Positions 1-11,526 of a stretch of 64,000 bases of DNA are shown here, piece after piece. The stretch lies in NCBI GenBank assembly GCA_965153455.1, contig OZ234498.1, forward strand, positions 20,088,001-20,152,000, given 5' to 3'. Under the pieces are notes generated by a model that saw only the letters and a program-made list of their open reading frames with translations, did not search any database and was not told the origin of the DNA. The position numbers and the translations under genes were made by a program. The first letter of the stretch is position 1. Each line of letters begins with the position of its first letter. Source of the stretch: Sphagnum compactum (Eukaryota; Bryophyta; Sphagnopsida; Sphagnales).

Positions 1-360
1 AAGTCGCGGGAGTCCCAACTTTGGATGGAGACCTTCGATTAAAAAGGTCTAAAGTAAAGTTGTAACCCTCGTCAAGAGCTTTTCAATGATATGTCGCACA
101 TCACTTGCACACAAGGAAATCGGGTTGATTCCTGACTTTTAATGGTCAAGAGTCAAACTACCAATTTGACTCTTGGCCTTTCTTTTGGCCATAACTTGTG
201 TTTTAAGTGTCCAAATGAGTCATGTGAGCCCATTTTAGACATCTACATTTTAATAGTTTTCTAATGATATAAAAAACTCTTTAATCCAATGGGTTTTGAC
301 CCCTACAATCGCTCTCTGAAAAGTGGGAGGGTGGGGGTTCATTCTCTCACACCCTCCTGC
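1..360 (+). repeat. Dispersed repeat, inverted partner of 7190-7500
   Basis: This segment reads, in the same order, like the reverse complement of 7190-7500. Shared blocks include one resembling GTTGTAACCCTCGTCAAGAG, then a TGACTTTTAATGGTC block, then a block around TTTGACTCTTGGCC. Divergence is clear but the order of blocks is kept. Blocks of this kind are common in plant LTRs and their flanks; I see no primer-binding site or LTR ends, so the class is open. Confidence 0.6.
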
Positions 361-780
361 ACTCCGGGAGTATAAGATGTGCCTCCCGAGCTTCCCTCTT
401 GTCTCACATTCTTGCAAGCCTTTGCCTTGGTCGCGAGCCCAAGGCTAGGGTTGCGACAACAAGGAGGAGCTACAAGTACATGTTGAATCCTAAGCTATGC
501 CACAGTGGTAGTTCGTAATTATAGGAAATCTAGGATGTGTTAGATGGTGCAAATTAAGTAATTTGCTTTGTTATTTAGAGGTAGTTGACGAATCAAACCA
601 TGCAACTAATGATAATGTCCAATGTGGGGAATTGAAAACTATGCAAAAATGAGGTGTCTTTAGTTTTGTAAAAACCTTCAAAAATAGTTTCAGGTTCATC
701 ACTAAAAGTGGGGTCGACCTGCAACAAAATCACCAAGGTACGAAAGTTTGGAGAAATTCGATAATACCAAATTCGTTTGC
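361..780. other. Non-coding, no gene seen
   Basis: A TATAAGATG motif at about 370 is followed by a pyrimidine-rich stretch and a CCAAGGCTAGGGTTGCGAC block, which could be an LTR promoter and leader. No ORF has recognisable content and no second LTR copy is visible. Confidence 0.3.
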
Positions 781-1600
781 AGTTTTGTGATGTAGGCGAC
801 ATGAGTGGCGATCATTCCCAAAAAAAATATTTAGAACCAGTGACGACTAGTTTTGAGAAAGGTGGGAGAAAATCAACCCCCCCCCCTCCCCCCAACCAGT
901 GTCTTCTTTAGGAAATTTTTCACATAGTTTAAGTGGCAATCATCCATGTGAAGGCGTACAAGCAATGGCAATCATGCTTAGGAAGATGTAGCCAAATCTG
1001 GCTATAAATCATATACAAGGTACAAATCTTTAATCAGCCTTCTATATTTATGGCTACACACTGAAAATCAAATATAGAAATCTGGCAATTTAGAAAAAAA
1101 TTCTCTCACTTGTGGCAATTAAAAACCTTCCAAAATCTCCTGCCTACACTAGGAACTGTGTCCACATCAGATGAAATTTCTTCAAAATTCAGTGAAATTT
1201 CAAGAAAATTTGGCAGGAATTTGTGACAGAGTATGACCCCAGCACTTCCCAGATTTTTTTTGTGATTTTTCCCAATTTTGTAATGTCGTGTGGTGATTGT
1301 CCCCAAAAAGATTTAGCGTTAGTGCTGACAAGTTTTGAGAAAACTGTCAAAACAGTAAAAAACTGGCAGAAAAACTCCCCCCCCCACAACTAAAAACTGT
1401 GTCAAAATCTGATGGAATTTCTTCTAAATTTGGTGAAATTTGTCAGGAATTTGTGACAGAACATTCCTTTTAACTTTTTGAGGTCTAAGTTCTGCACCAC
1501 TTTCGACCAAATCTGCTTACTACTCACTTACAGGTGAAGTCTTGAAATTTTGATCCTCATAATTTTGCAAAAGAGTTTTGAAAACTGGCATTTAGAAAGC
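780..1600. repeat. Diverged direct repeats, AT-rich, with poly-C tracts
   Basis: Two modules recur. One contains GTGATTGTCCCC and ACAAGTTTTGAGAAA (about 795-870 and 1275-1345). The other contains GAATTTGTGACAGA preceded by GATGRAATTTCTTC (about 1160-1235 and 1405-1465). The order suggests an old tandem duplication with a period near 0.25-0.5 kb. The P-family dyad block (about 925-1010) lies between them. The short ORFs here are low-complexity translations. Confidence 0.55.
925..1080 (+). repeat. Family P repeat copy (TAGCCA dyad)
   Basis: It has the same block order as 27825-27900 and 31885-31960: AAGTGGCAATCATCC, then TGTAGCCAAATCTGGCTATA, then an ATACAAG-type block. The core TAGCCA...TGGCTA can pair with itself. 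Class unknown. Confidence 0.5.
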
Positions 1601-4600
1601 TCTCTTTCACTCAAGAAAAAGTGCAGAAATAGATGTTAGAATGCTAATATGATTATTTCAGTCTTTCTTATATTGTTAACTGACTGTAGATTCTACAGGA
1701 ATGGCTGTAATCAGCCACAGTGTGCTTTTTAGGGCGAAAAAAAAGCACTTCGGCCACACAAGAAAACCCAAGAATTATACAATGGTTTTTTTTGGTCCAA
1801 AATGCAAAAAGTCCCCATATTTTGAGGGAAAAAAGCCACATCCCACCATATTTAGACAATGGGTTCCTGTTGGTCTCTAGATTGAGGCAGAATTCTAAAA
1901 CAAATCGACTGTACTCTGTGATCTCCTAGCCAAATTTGCTCATTCCTCTTCTGGATGGCCTACTTCACAATTTTTAAAAGAAAAGACCTGATCAGCCCTC
2001 CTTGTTATAGGTTATCAGAAGCTAAAATAGCACCTTTTTTTTCAATTGGCCAACAAACCATATTAAAAAAAACCACAAGCCAGGTCACCTCAGGAGATTG
2101 TGGTGGAGGTGTCAGCTTGCTCTGTGCTGGATTTGCCATGTCACCTAGACAAGCTGATGGTCTCATAGAATCTGTTGCCAACCAGTCTTTGGTTTGTTTC
2201 ACAAAAAGAAAGGCTGCCTGTAATTCATTATTTGACAATTTCATGTGTCACCTGTAGAGCTACTAGGGCAGACTGGCCGGTGACCGAACACTTTAGCGCT
2301 TGGGGCAGGCTGGATCCAACAGGAGGGTTCCATTGTTTCTGCTGTCCAAACAAAACTTGAACCCCTCCTCTTGGCGCATCTGACACACTAACAATTGTCA
2401 AAAACAGATTAGAAATGAGAAACCTACGGCCCCTCAAAATAAAGGGGGGGTCAAGAATTCAAAAAAACAAATCATCAAACATTACAAAGATCGATTCTCA
2501 GACACTCAAATAATTCCTTGTATGTTGCTATGTTGTTATTAGAGTTTAAACATGATTTGTAGAACTTCAGGTGGCGCTCCCATAGCACTTTAAATCGTTT
2601 AAAATGAATACATTTTAAAAAAAGTTATGAGGTTTAAAAGTACGAGGGGTCAAAATGAAAAAAAACATGTTTTGCAATTCGAAAAAACGTATTTTCTTTA
2701 CTGCTCTTTTTTGGACTGATCCCTTGGCTTCGCATTTCAAAGATGACTTGTAGAGCTTGAGAAGGCGCTCCTATGACATTTAAAATCACTCAATATGTAG
2801 AAGAATTGAGAAAGATCTGTCAAAGTGTTCAGTCATAGACAGGCGATCGATGATGGATCGGTCTACCCTACTAGAGTATGCAGTGAGAGTGTGAAAAATA
2901 TAAAAGAATCCACAGTACATACACTGATTTTTCAAACGTGTCAAACTGTTGTGTTACCTGTACAACAACAGTCATAAAGAAATTTATACATTGTTCTTAG
3001 TATTTAGGGTTGTACAAAAGTGAAATTAATGTATTGGCTTTAAGGGTTATACAATGTACACAAGTGAACTAAATGCGTTACAACTTAGGAACGTTATGTG
3101 TGGATTCTCCCTTGCCATACATCTTACCTCCCATGATACTGGTTAGTAGTTACCTCTTTTTCACACTACTATGGACGATTAATTTTTAATGTTTATTGTG
3201 ATGGTTTTGGGTGTAGATTTGGATAGATGCATTAAAAGTGTGTTAAATGGATAGGAGGAATGGTGGGCTGTTATTGTGATGGGTGTTTGGAGAATGGAAT
3301 ATATTTTTATTGTTTATGTTGTTGTGCAAATGCAGTCACATTTGTGACATTATAAAATAGATTATTTCAAGTTGAGTTCAAATGTTATATTTGCTGCATA
3401 TGTTGCTGCGAAAACCTTTTATGATGAATTGTTTATTTATTGCATGACATCTACATATTCATATAATAGAAATTTAATATTAAGTATGTTTGTTATCAAT
3501 TGTAAGGTGCCATTTGATTATTTTTTTTATCATGGGTGGTTTTAAATAATATATTGTGCAATGTAGATGAAGAATGAAGTCATATATTTTGAATGATATC
3601 CAATGATTATTGTTTATGAAAACATGCTTTAAATAATTGTTAAAACATCTATGTACATTTTTATGATTGCATGTGTGTTGTTGATAACTTAATGCTTGTA
3701 ATTTTTGTTCATATAACATTTGCATTGTGGTTGTTAAATGTTGATCATTCAATCATTAATTTGGATCCAAACAAGTGATAACACAACACAATGTAACTGC
3801 ACTTTTCATGGGTGCGATTAAGCTTGAACTTTTTGAAAGGAAAGTTTAAATTATTAAAAATTCAAAAGAATCATAAGCAAAGAAAGAAGTGAATGTTTCA
3901 TTTGTGCATAAGTATATTAAATTATTACTTTGGGAATCCTTGTATTATTTTTTCCTTCGTGCCGTGTTTATCAAAATGGATAAAATATTTTAAGTAGATC
4001 ATTCAGCAGGTAACCACCTAGTAGGATGTGCAAATTAATTAAGCAACAACAAAAAGAGGTTTTTGAAGATGTGACAAAGTTATCATGGAGGTCATGTGAG
4101 CTCAAAGGCTTTTATGTCCATTTCAAGTGGCTATTTCCTATGAAAGTGAATATTTCTTATTTTCATCATTTTTCTTTCCACATATTTGTGATAGCTGAAA
4201 ATGTTTCTTAGTTTTATTATTTTCTGAAGGTGGAAAATTTGTAATCATGGTTCAAGAAATAACCATCTATATACATTGATTTCCCCAAATGCTAAATAGT
4301 CACATTGTACCTTGGATTTATTATTAACCATAATGCTTAAGATGCACCAAATGGGGCTTGAACCAATGATCATTTACAACCATTGGTCATTAACACTACA
4401 ATTAAACTATTGATCATAGCTTATTGGTTTGGTGTGGAGTAGGTATAATCTACTAAAACTTGTGGATCATTTCCATCATTAAATTATTTACCAATTCATT
4501 TTCTTGAAATATTTGAAAACTTTCATTATGAAATTGTGCACATCTCACAATAGATTACAACTATTTGCTTTCATCCAAACGTTAAGGAGAAATTGCAAGT

Positions 4601-5380
4601 TTTGATAGAGCTTCAGTCACATTAAATTTGTGATCTTTCGAAGTTTTGAAGATAGGACATGAAGAACATAATGAAAAAGATAAAGTCAATGATGATGCAA
4701 TGGTTTCCCCTAAATGACATTTAAGACCAAATGGAAAACCATAATGAAAATGGGTCAAGATGTAGGTTGTCGTTACCCTACATTAAAGGTTGGATGCACC
4801 ACCTTTACATCAAATCTTTGGGTAGTTTTACATTTGTCAAAATGAAAAAAATAGTTTGTGATGTGGTTAATGTATAATTGCAAATCTTGTGTTCCTTCCC
4901 TTCTTTATATATATTACAATGTTTTGTAAATATGTTGAAATTGTTTGTGTTTTTTCTTGTTAACACTTCACTTGGCCAACCAATCTTATGGTATTGTCAA
5001 ATTCTTGTTTGTAATTGTTTTAATAGGAAAATGTTGTTTATTTATACATGAATATGTAAATGTTATTGCCCATAGTAGTCAATAATATTATCTTTGTACA
5101 AGTGTTGAATAATTTATTGAATGGTCCAAACACTAATCCAAAAGTGGGATGTCATTTATTAACTTAATCATACGGGACTTTAAAGGTGAAATAGATTCAT
5201 CCCAACTTAGTCATTTCATTTTGCTTAAAATTATGTCACTATAGGATCACTATATAATCATCATGTTTCATTATTAGTTGACATAATTCATTATTAATTG
5301 AAGTAATTCATTATAAAAAAATGATTTTTTCTATGTTGTTATTTAAAATACACAAAGTTATTGTACATTAGGTTATTCTA
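1600..5380. other. AT-rich non-coding DNA
   Basis: I see no gene in this stretch. A motif near GTAGARCTTSAG followed by GCGCTCC occurs at about 2558 and 2750 and resembles a related pair at about 44175 and 44320, so it is a dispersed repeat. ORFs of 60-100 codons (1720-1929, 1955-2257, 3480-3752, 4026-4211) have no recognisable domain and look random. Confidence 0.5.
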
Positions 5381-6400
5381 AACTATTCTACGTTATGTTA
5401 TTTTCAATTATTATAAACTATTATAAATTATTTGAAGTTAATCCATTGTAAATTATTTTAAGTTATTCCATTCTAAAATATTTTAAACCATTTACCCTTG
5501 GTTTTTTTTTTACTATTCTTTCCACTTTGAATAGTTTAGGTTATTTTTGCATATTCAAATTATTTCACCTTAGGTTATTTTCAACTATTATAAGTCATTC
5601 CAACTTTGGTTATTTTAAATTATTCTTGGTTATTTCACCTTAGGCTATTATAGGTAAATCTACCCTAGTCCCTATAATAACCCATGGTTATAGCTTAAAA
5701 CAACCTAAGGCTACATAGCTCAAAATAATTTATATATAATAGTTTAAAATAGTTTCGAATAATTCAAAATAACTAGAAATTTTTTTGGGTCAAATATTTT
5801 GGAATAAATGAAAATAAATCAAGGTAAAATAATCCAAAATAGCCTAAGGTGAAATAACTTAAAATAACCTAAAGTGGAATAATTTAAAATAGTTGAAAAT
5901 AAATTAAAATATGGTAGGGTGGAATAGTTGATACTAACCTAAATTAATGTAAGGTGTAATAACTCAAAATAAATGAAAATAATTTAAGTTACCCTAAAAT
6001 AACCTAAGGTATAATTCAAAATAACATAAAGTATAACAATTTAGAATAATGTAGGATGGAATAATTAAAATAGTTGAAAGTAACTTAAATTAAAATATCA
6101 TAAAATACTTCAAATTAAAATGGGTTTACTTATAATAACCAAATTTTTTTAATCCTATAAATACCTTAAAATAACATCTTAAAATAACATCTTAAAATAA
6201 CATAAGGTGGAATAACAAAAATAACTTAAGGTAAATAGTTTAAAATAACAAAAATAACCTATGACTAACATAAAATACTAGTTTATGGTAACGTAAGAAT
6301 AATTTAAAGTAACCTACATTTACCTAAAATAGTTTACACTAACTTAAAAATAATTTAGAATGGCTTACATTAACCTAGGAAAAGCCTAAGCTTAATGTAA
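5380..6400. repeat. AT-rich foldback of short degenerate repeats
   Basis: From about 5380 to 5690 the strand carries repeated TTATTTTAAACTATT and TTCACCTTAGGTTATTTT-like units. From about 5700 to 6380 it carries the complementary form, for example AATAACCTAAGGTGAAATAA. The unit is roughly 12-20 bp and the orientation flips near 5690. The whole is therefore an imperfect inverted repeat of about 1 kb made of minisatellite-like units. No coding content. Confidence 0.65.
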
Positions 6401-7190
6401 GAATTTAATTTATGATAGCCTACACATAGGTTAAAAAAAATTGTGCATAATAATGTGATGACAAAACATTTCATTCATTTAAATAATGATCCAATGGTTA
6501 AAAACTTGTTATTTAAACATGGAAGTGAAGGGAGGTGAAAGGTTCAAACCTTCATACTTATTTGCACTTTAAATTAATGAGCTAGGTGGTTTAAATTAAC
6601 CTAAGTTCTTCAATACTTAGCCTAGGCTAGGTTCCTAGGTGCTTAATTTAACCTAGGTTTTTAGCTTAGGTGGTTAAACATTACTAGAAAACGTGTGGAC
6701 AAACCACTACAGCCAACCAGCCAATTCAACCTTGGGTGGTCTTCACATGACACAAATCACTCATGATTTTGTTGAATGGGCAAATCTCACTAGAAACTCA
6801 CCAAAGTGGTCATGTAGTGGGAGGCAATGGTGGTTTAAGAATTTTTTGCCTAAAATGTTTTCAGACATGGTTGAAATTTTTTTTATTCCACCTTTTCAAA
6901 CCACTTGGGTGGTTTTTCCTAGTGGTCATTCTAAGCATTGTGCACAAGGTTAACCACCTTACAAGGTAGGTAGGTAGGTAGGTAATAAGTTAAGTTATAC
7001 CTAGATTAAAGTAATCAATTTATATTTAGGTTAGGTAGAATAGGATATGTACTTAAAGTATGTCTATTATTACCTATAGCAAGGTTAGGTATATCATAAT
7101 TTATACATATAAGGTAAGTATATTTGTCGCAACCCCACTTTGGCCAAGTGTGGGAGTGAAGCCCAACACTTGGAAAAGTTGGAGGTTTGG
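6400..7190. other. Non-coding, AT-rich
   Basis: This stretch contains small imperfect palindromes around CCTAGGCTAGGTTCCTAGG (about 6610-6640) and an AGGT microsatellite. The 60-103 codon ORFs here are not recognisable. Confidence 0.4.
6964..6983. repeat. (AGGT)5 microsatellite
   Basis: Five uninterrupted AGGT units are visible. Confidence 0.9.
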
Positions 7191-7500
7191 AGTCCTCCGG
7201 GACTCCCGAATGTTCAGAGCTCAACAGCAAGGCCCAAAACACCTTGCATTGAGGTTTTCTTGGTGTCATTGGAAAGGTCTTGAAACGTAGATATCGAAAA
7301 TGGCCTCGCATTGGCCATTCGGACATTTGCAGCCCAAGTTATGGGCAAAAGAAGGGCCGAGAGTCAAATTAGCAGTTTGACTCCCGACCACTAAAAGTCA
7401 GGAATCGACCCTTTCCCGACGTTGCCTCAGGGAGTGCAACATGGCATTGGAAAGATCTCGACGAGGGCTACAACTTTGGTTCAGACCTCATCGTGATCAG
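7190..7500 (-). repeat. Dispersed repeat, inverted partner of 1-360
   Basis: Its reverse complement matches 1-360 block by block: the AGTTGTAGCCCTCGTCGAGA block, the TGACTTTTAGTGGTC block and the TTTGACTCTCGGCC block. The pair is about 7 kb apart and oppositely oriented. It is more GC-rich than the first copy. Confidence 0.6.
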
Positions 7501-7515
7501 ACTCCGGAAGTGCGC

Positions 7516-7591
7516 AGTGCGCAGATCATATGTATAGGATAGAAGAATAAAAGCCCCTAGCCCCGCGCGTAGTGCGCAGATCATATGTATA
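7516..7591 (-). repeat. Two E-type head fragments, direct repeat
   Basis: A 21-bp word containing GCGCAGATCATATGTATA occurs at 7516-7536 and again, identical, at 7571-7591. Read on the minus strand it is the TATACATATGATC head seen on family E copies at about 25270, 52030 and 61270, followed by a similar ACTACGC and G-rich stretch. The second copy runs straight into the family M array. Confidence 0.65.
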
Positions 7592-8735
7592 ACGCTTTAT
7601 CACGCTTTCTCCCGCTTATTGCGCTTCACCTCCTGCTTTCCCACTTCTCGCGCTTTACGCCGCTTTCCCTCGCTTATCGTGCTTTATCTTCCTTACCGCG
7701 CTTTACCCGCTTTACCCCGTTAAACCCCGCTAAACCCCGCTTTTTTCGCTTTATCGCACTATCTCCCGCTCACTGTGCTTTACCCCGCTTTTTCCTGCTT
7801 ATCGCGCTTTACCCCGCTTTCTTTCGCTTATTGCGCTTTATGTCGCTTTACCGCGCTTTCTCCTGCTTTCTCCCCCTTATTTCGTTTACCGCACTTTATC
7901 CCGCTCACCACGCTTTACCGCACTTTGTGCCGCTTACCGCACTTTACCCCGCTTTCTCCCGCTTACCACGCTTTACCCTACTTTCTCCCGCTTACTACGT
8001 TTTATTGCGTTTTATGCCGCTTACTGCGTTTTACCCCGCTTTCTTTCACTTATCGCGTTTTACCCTGCTTTCTTCTGCTTCCGCGCTTTACGCCACTTTC
8101 TCTCATTTACCACGCTTTACGGCACTTTCTCTCACTTATTGCGCTTTATCTCGCTTACCGCGCTTTACCCCGCTTTCTCCCACTTATCACGCTTTACCCC
8201 GCTTTCTCCCACTTATCACGTTTTACCCTGCTTTCTCCCGCTTACTACGTTTTATTGTGCTTTATGTCGCTTACTGCACTTTACCCTGCTTTCTCCCACT
8301 TATCGCGTTTTACCCTGCTTTCTTCTGCTTCTGTGCTTTACGCCGCTTTCTCTCGCTTACCGCGCTTTATCTTGCTTACCGCGTTTTACCCCGCTTTTTC
8401 CCGCTTACCGCACTTTACCTCGCTTTCTCGCGCTTACCACGCTTTATTCTGCTTTCTCCCGCTTACTGCGTTTTATCGTGCTTTCTGCCGCTTATCGCGC
8501 TTTACCTCGCTTTCTCCCGCTTATCACGCTTTATCCTGTTTTCTTCTGTTTTCTCGCTTTACGCCGCTTTCTTTCGCTTATTGCGCTTTATCCCGCTCAC
8601 CGCGCTTTATCTCGCTTACCACGCTTTACCTCGCCCTCTGCCGCTTATCGCGTTTTACCCCGCTTTCTCCCGCTTATCACGCTTTACCCCGCTTTCTCCC
8701 GCTTACAACCCTAAACCGTCACTTTCTCCCACTTA
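7590..8735 (+). repeat. Family M minisatellite array (CGCTTT repeats)
   Basis: This is a tandem array of roughly 29 bp units built from 9-10 bp submonomers, typically CGCTTTACCC, CGCTTTCTCC and CGCTTATCG. The strand almost never forms TAA, TAG or TGA, so all three forward frames stay open for 190-418 codons. The resulting Arg-Phe-Leu-Pro-rich 'proteins' are the same DNA repeat read in shifted frames. There is no start context or codon pattern to support a gene. Confidence 0.9.
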
Positions 8736-9125
8736 CCGGGCTTTAATTCGCTTTTCCTTATTCGCATCCTTTCCCTTCCTCCCTGCTTTTTGCTTTTGCC
8801 TCGCTTATATTATTTCTATATTTATCCCTTTGCTTTTTTAACGTTCAAAATATTCTCTCACGTCGCTTCTACCTTTTGTAGCCTTGCTTCTACCTTTTGT
8901 AGCCTTTATGTTTCCCTTTGTCTCGCTTCTCTTAAAGCTGTTCGCTTTTGTCAAAATCTTTTCCATAATTTCTCCCTCCGTGCAAATTTTTGCTACACCT
9001 TTTTAATTCTTTTTCCCTTTATGTTATACTCTTTTACTCTTCGCCCTTTTTGTCCGTTCCTTCTATGTCTTTCCTTATTATTCCCCTAAACCCCTCCCCC
9101 CCACCTTTATTATATCTTTACCCAA
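8736..9125 (+). repeat. Family M tail, pyrimidine-rich
   Basis: This segment matches the reverse complement of about 58400-58790, including TATATTTATCCCTTTGC-like, CCCTTTGTCTCGCTTCTC and CCTTTATGTTATACT blocks. It is therefore part of the same mobile unit as the array. It ends close to the MurA fragment. Confidence 0.75.
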
Positions 9126-9184
9126 AAAATTACGTCCTCCCCCTCAACGTGAGGGTACTACATCGTCGAGTCAAATGGTAGGCA

Positions 9185-9372
9185 AGGCAATCTCCGAATT
9201 CATGCAACTTGTGATCTAATTTCTCGTAGCCCCGGTCAACGTGACTTGCTCCTTCAACGTGCGGGGTCCCCTCAGCTGCCATACCTGCCAGGACTAGAGC
9301 AGCTCCTGCTCTCAAATCTGCAGCCAACACTGGTGCTCCATACAGTGAAACTACACCCCGTGAAATGCGATG
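9185..9372 (-). pseudogene. murA: MurA (UDP-GlcNAc 1-carboxyvinyltransferase) fragment
   Basis: MurA transfers enolpyruvate from phosphoenolpyruvate to UDP-N-acetylglucosamine, the first committed step of peptidoglycan synthesis; plant versions act in the plastid. The minus strand encodes GAPVLAADLRAGAALVLAGM, then AAEGTPHVEG, then HVDRGYEKLDHKLHEFG. This is the conserved C-terminal region of the family, including the DLRAGAALVLAG and HIDRGYE-type motifs. Only about 60 of roughly 420 residues remain. Upstream on the minus strand the frame meets a stop or intron-like GTGAGT near 9375-9385. Downstream the homology stops after EFGD and family M sequence begins about 60 bp later. It could be a single surviving exon rather than a dead fragment, but no neighbouring MurA exon is visible. 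Confidence 0.75.
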
Positions 9373-9389
9373 AACTCACCGAGTGAGTG

Positions 9390-10385
9390 TCCTTTGGAAT
9401 TTGTTACATCCTCTCAGGACCTGGTTCGATGCTCACTTTGGCAACATGAACAATATTCCGAAGACAATCAGGACATGCCAGATGCTAACAGGCCGGTACA
9501 TCGTGAAGAGAATAAATTCGGATCCCATGTGAAGTCTTTAGAGCCTCTGATCTTTTATTCAAGTGGTGGGCTTGTAGCTACCCTGCAAGCAACTAAATTG
9601 GCCTTGTTAATGGTTAAAAAAAGGCCTCTTTTCAAAGAGACTACAGCTCCTTCGGAGTCAAGAGACACTGGAACTTACAATCTGTCAGCAGACACAATGT
9701 CTTTTTGTTTCTTTTAGCATGAACCTCTTTCGTAACATGACCTTATTGCTTCCGATGGGAGATACGTATCTACACCGGTTTATCCAAAAGGTGGAAAAAA
9801 CATGGGGGTGAAGGAACTTAAAGCACTGTTCATTCATTAGCACCTGATGATCTTCATACGAGGAACAAATCTAATGTTCCTGCTGTTGGTGTAGAAGCAT
9901 TTTTATAGGATATTATGGGCAAGAAGCCGATGAATCAACCAGACAGATGTTGCATCTACCAAGCTCGCAACCGTCCCTGCAAAATCAGCAAGACAAGGGA
10001 GGCCCAATCGTTACGAATGGAGCCCTTGTTCCCCCAAGAGGGGGTGCTCCTGGTACTAAAATTCACTACATCTTCACTGATTTTCTCCCTGCAAGCACAT
10101 AAGGTTGGTGAATGCATTTCTCTCGTACTCCCAGTTCTGGTAACTCTGAAAGAGCTGTATATGCGATGGAGAGTTATGAAACGGAGTCCTCTTGGCCCGT
10201 CGTGATCTGGATTCTTCTGCAACAATCTTGGGTATTAGTATGACATCCACCGAACTTGTGCTGTACATGTTTAATGCTGCAAGAAGTCTGTAGGAATTAG
10301 AAACTCTGTGTTACAGCAAGTTAAAATTAAGGACTTCGCATGCAATTGTAGTTCTCTTTCTGGACCCTAAAACCTTGGTTGGTAG
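9390..10385. other. Unassigned sequence with coding-like composition
   Basis: This stretch is less AT-rich than its surroundings. The forward frames carry pieces such as GRYVSTPVYPKGGKN (about 9755) and an ORF at 9370-9717. I cannot assign any of them, and stops break every frame. It may be an old host gene or element remnant. Confidence 0.25.
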
Positions 10386-10640
10386 GTGGGTGGTTTCAAA
10401 CCGGTGTGCACAAAAGATGCGTGGGAGCAAGAGAAAGACGCATGGAAAAAGAGGCAAGTATCATATGATCCCAAAGACGAGGCTATCTGGGATCCAATCT
10501 TTGCAGAAGCAGCAGCAACTGACAACCCCGATCGAAACCCAAGTCAAAACTTCAACGGATCAGATTATTTCGAAGCTTTGGTGAGAGATGTTCCTTTGCA
10601 TGCTACGTTCATAGCACCTGCTTTCCCGGTCCAGTCCTGA
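10386..10640 (+). CDS. Unassigned exon-like ORF, 84 codons
   Basis: The frame opens at an ATG-like position and runs 84 codons. It has a charged, tryptophan-containing composition unlike the surrounding random ORFs; one segment reads DAWEQEKDAWKKRQ and another DEAIWDPIFAEAAATDN. I do not recognise the family. It lies about 450 bp upstream of the 5'-nucleotidase fragment, on the same strand, but nothing shows they belong together. It could be an exon of a captured host gene. Confidence 0.3.
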   Translation: MGGFKPVCTKDAWEQEKDAWKKRQVSYDPKDEAIWDPIFAEAAATDNPDRNPSQNFNGSDYFEALVRDVPLHATFIAPAFPVQS

Positions 10641-11090
10641 CGCTGGGCTAGCTCATCCTTCCATCGACGCATAGTCTTCGTGCCATCAGACTTGTTTTTC
10701 CGTTCATACTGCAATACTTACACCATATATGCTGTTATGTTTCTCTTGATACTCCTAAACCCCCTCTCTTTTGATGGCTTTAGAGAATGAGGGATTGGAC
10801 TCCAGTACAGAGATTGCAACAATGAGAACACGGCAGGCAGAGGTATATCTACAGAAGCTACAAATTTCCGTAAGCACTTTGGTGCTCTTATCAAGCTATA
10901 CTTGATCTCTCAGATCCAAGGGATCCTCAATCAGCAAGGGTCCTTGTCTGCACTAAACAACAAAGAAAGGAGGAAACAGGAGAGACTGTGATAATCAATT
11001 GGGGTGCTGAAAAGCAGGTGCATTCGAGTGATGCTCAGAGACGACTTTTGCTATCGTATGCAGAAACAGTACCCGCATGGAAGACCATCA

Positions 11091-11526
11091 CGAGGAATTT
11101 TTTGCAGCCGTACACCAAGTTTGCGTACAATCACTACTGTTGGATATGACATGGATTACACCCTCGTCCACTATAATGCGAAGGCGAAAACAACACCGTT
11201 ATCTCTAGCATACGTGATCTTTGAGCAGGCATGCCAAAGTCTCCGTCAATAAGGCTACATGGCAAGTACGAAAATAAGCTCTCTTAATGTGTGCTAGACG
11301 ACATTTGTCAGCAGAAGAAATACAGATTTGGTGCTCAAATCATGTACAACTATCCTCATGGCCATTTCCTTCGTCAACGTTTGAAGGAGAATCAAGATTG
11401 ATGGCAGGACTTTTTTTTGTTTTAAGTCTGTAGCAGGCTTGGGAAGGGCGTGCATATGAATATGGGCTGAAGAATCTTCACTTGATGGGCTATCCGGTGC
11501 ATGGACTTAGTTTTGACGATGGTTTA
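11091..11526 (+). pseudogene. HAD-type cytosolic 5'-nucleotidase fragment
   Basis: Purine 5'-nucleotidases of this HAD group dephosphorylate IMP or GMP in the cytosol. Positions 11091-11184 encode RGIFCSRTPSLRT and then VGYDMDYTLVHYN, which holds the HAD motif I, DMDYT, with both catalytic aspartates present. A second exon, 11437-11526, encodes AWEGRAYEYGLKNLHLMGYP and then VHGLSFDDGL, preceded by TAGCAG and followed by GTAGGC, as expected for splice sites. The two pieces are adjacent in the family, so the sequence between them is an intron or insertion. Nothing recognisable follows, and the protein should be several hundred residues longer, so this is a fragment. The splice donor of the first exon is not clear. 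Confidence 0.7.

Noticed and set aside
1955-2257. 100-codon ORF
   Set aside because: No motif, an equally long antisense ORF, and AT-rich repeat surroundings.
7585-8841. 418-codon ORF and overlapping long ORFs, hydrophobic with many Arg, Phe, Pro
   Set aside because: The peptide pattern is the CGCTTT minisatellite read through in shifting frames; the strand has almost no stop triplets.
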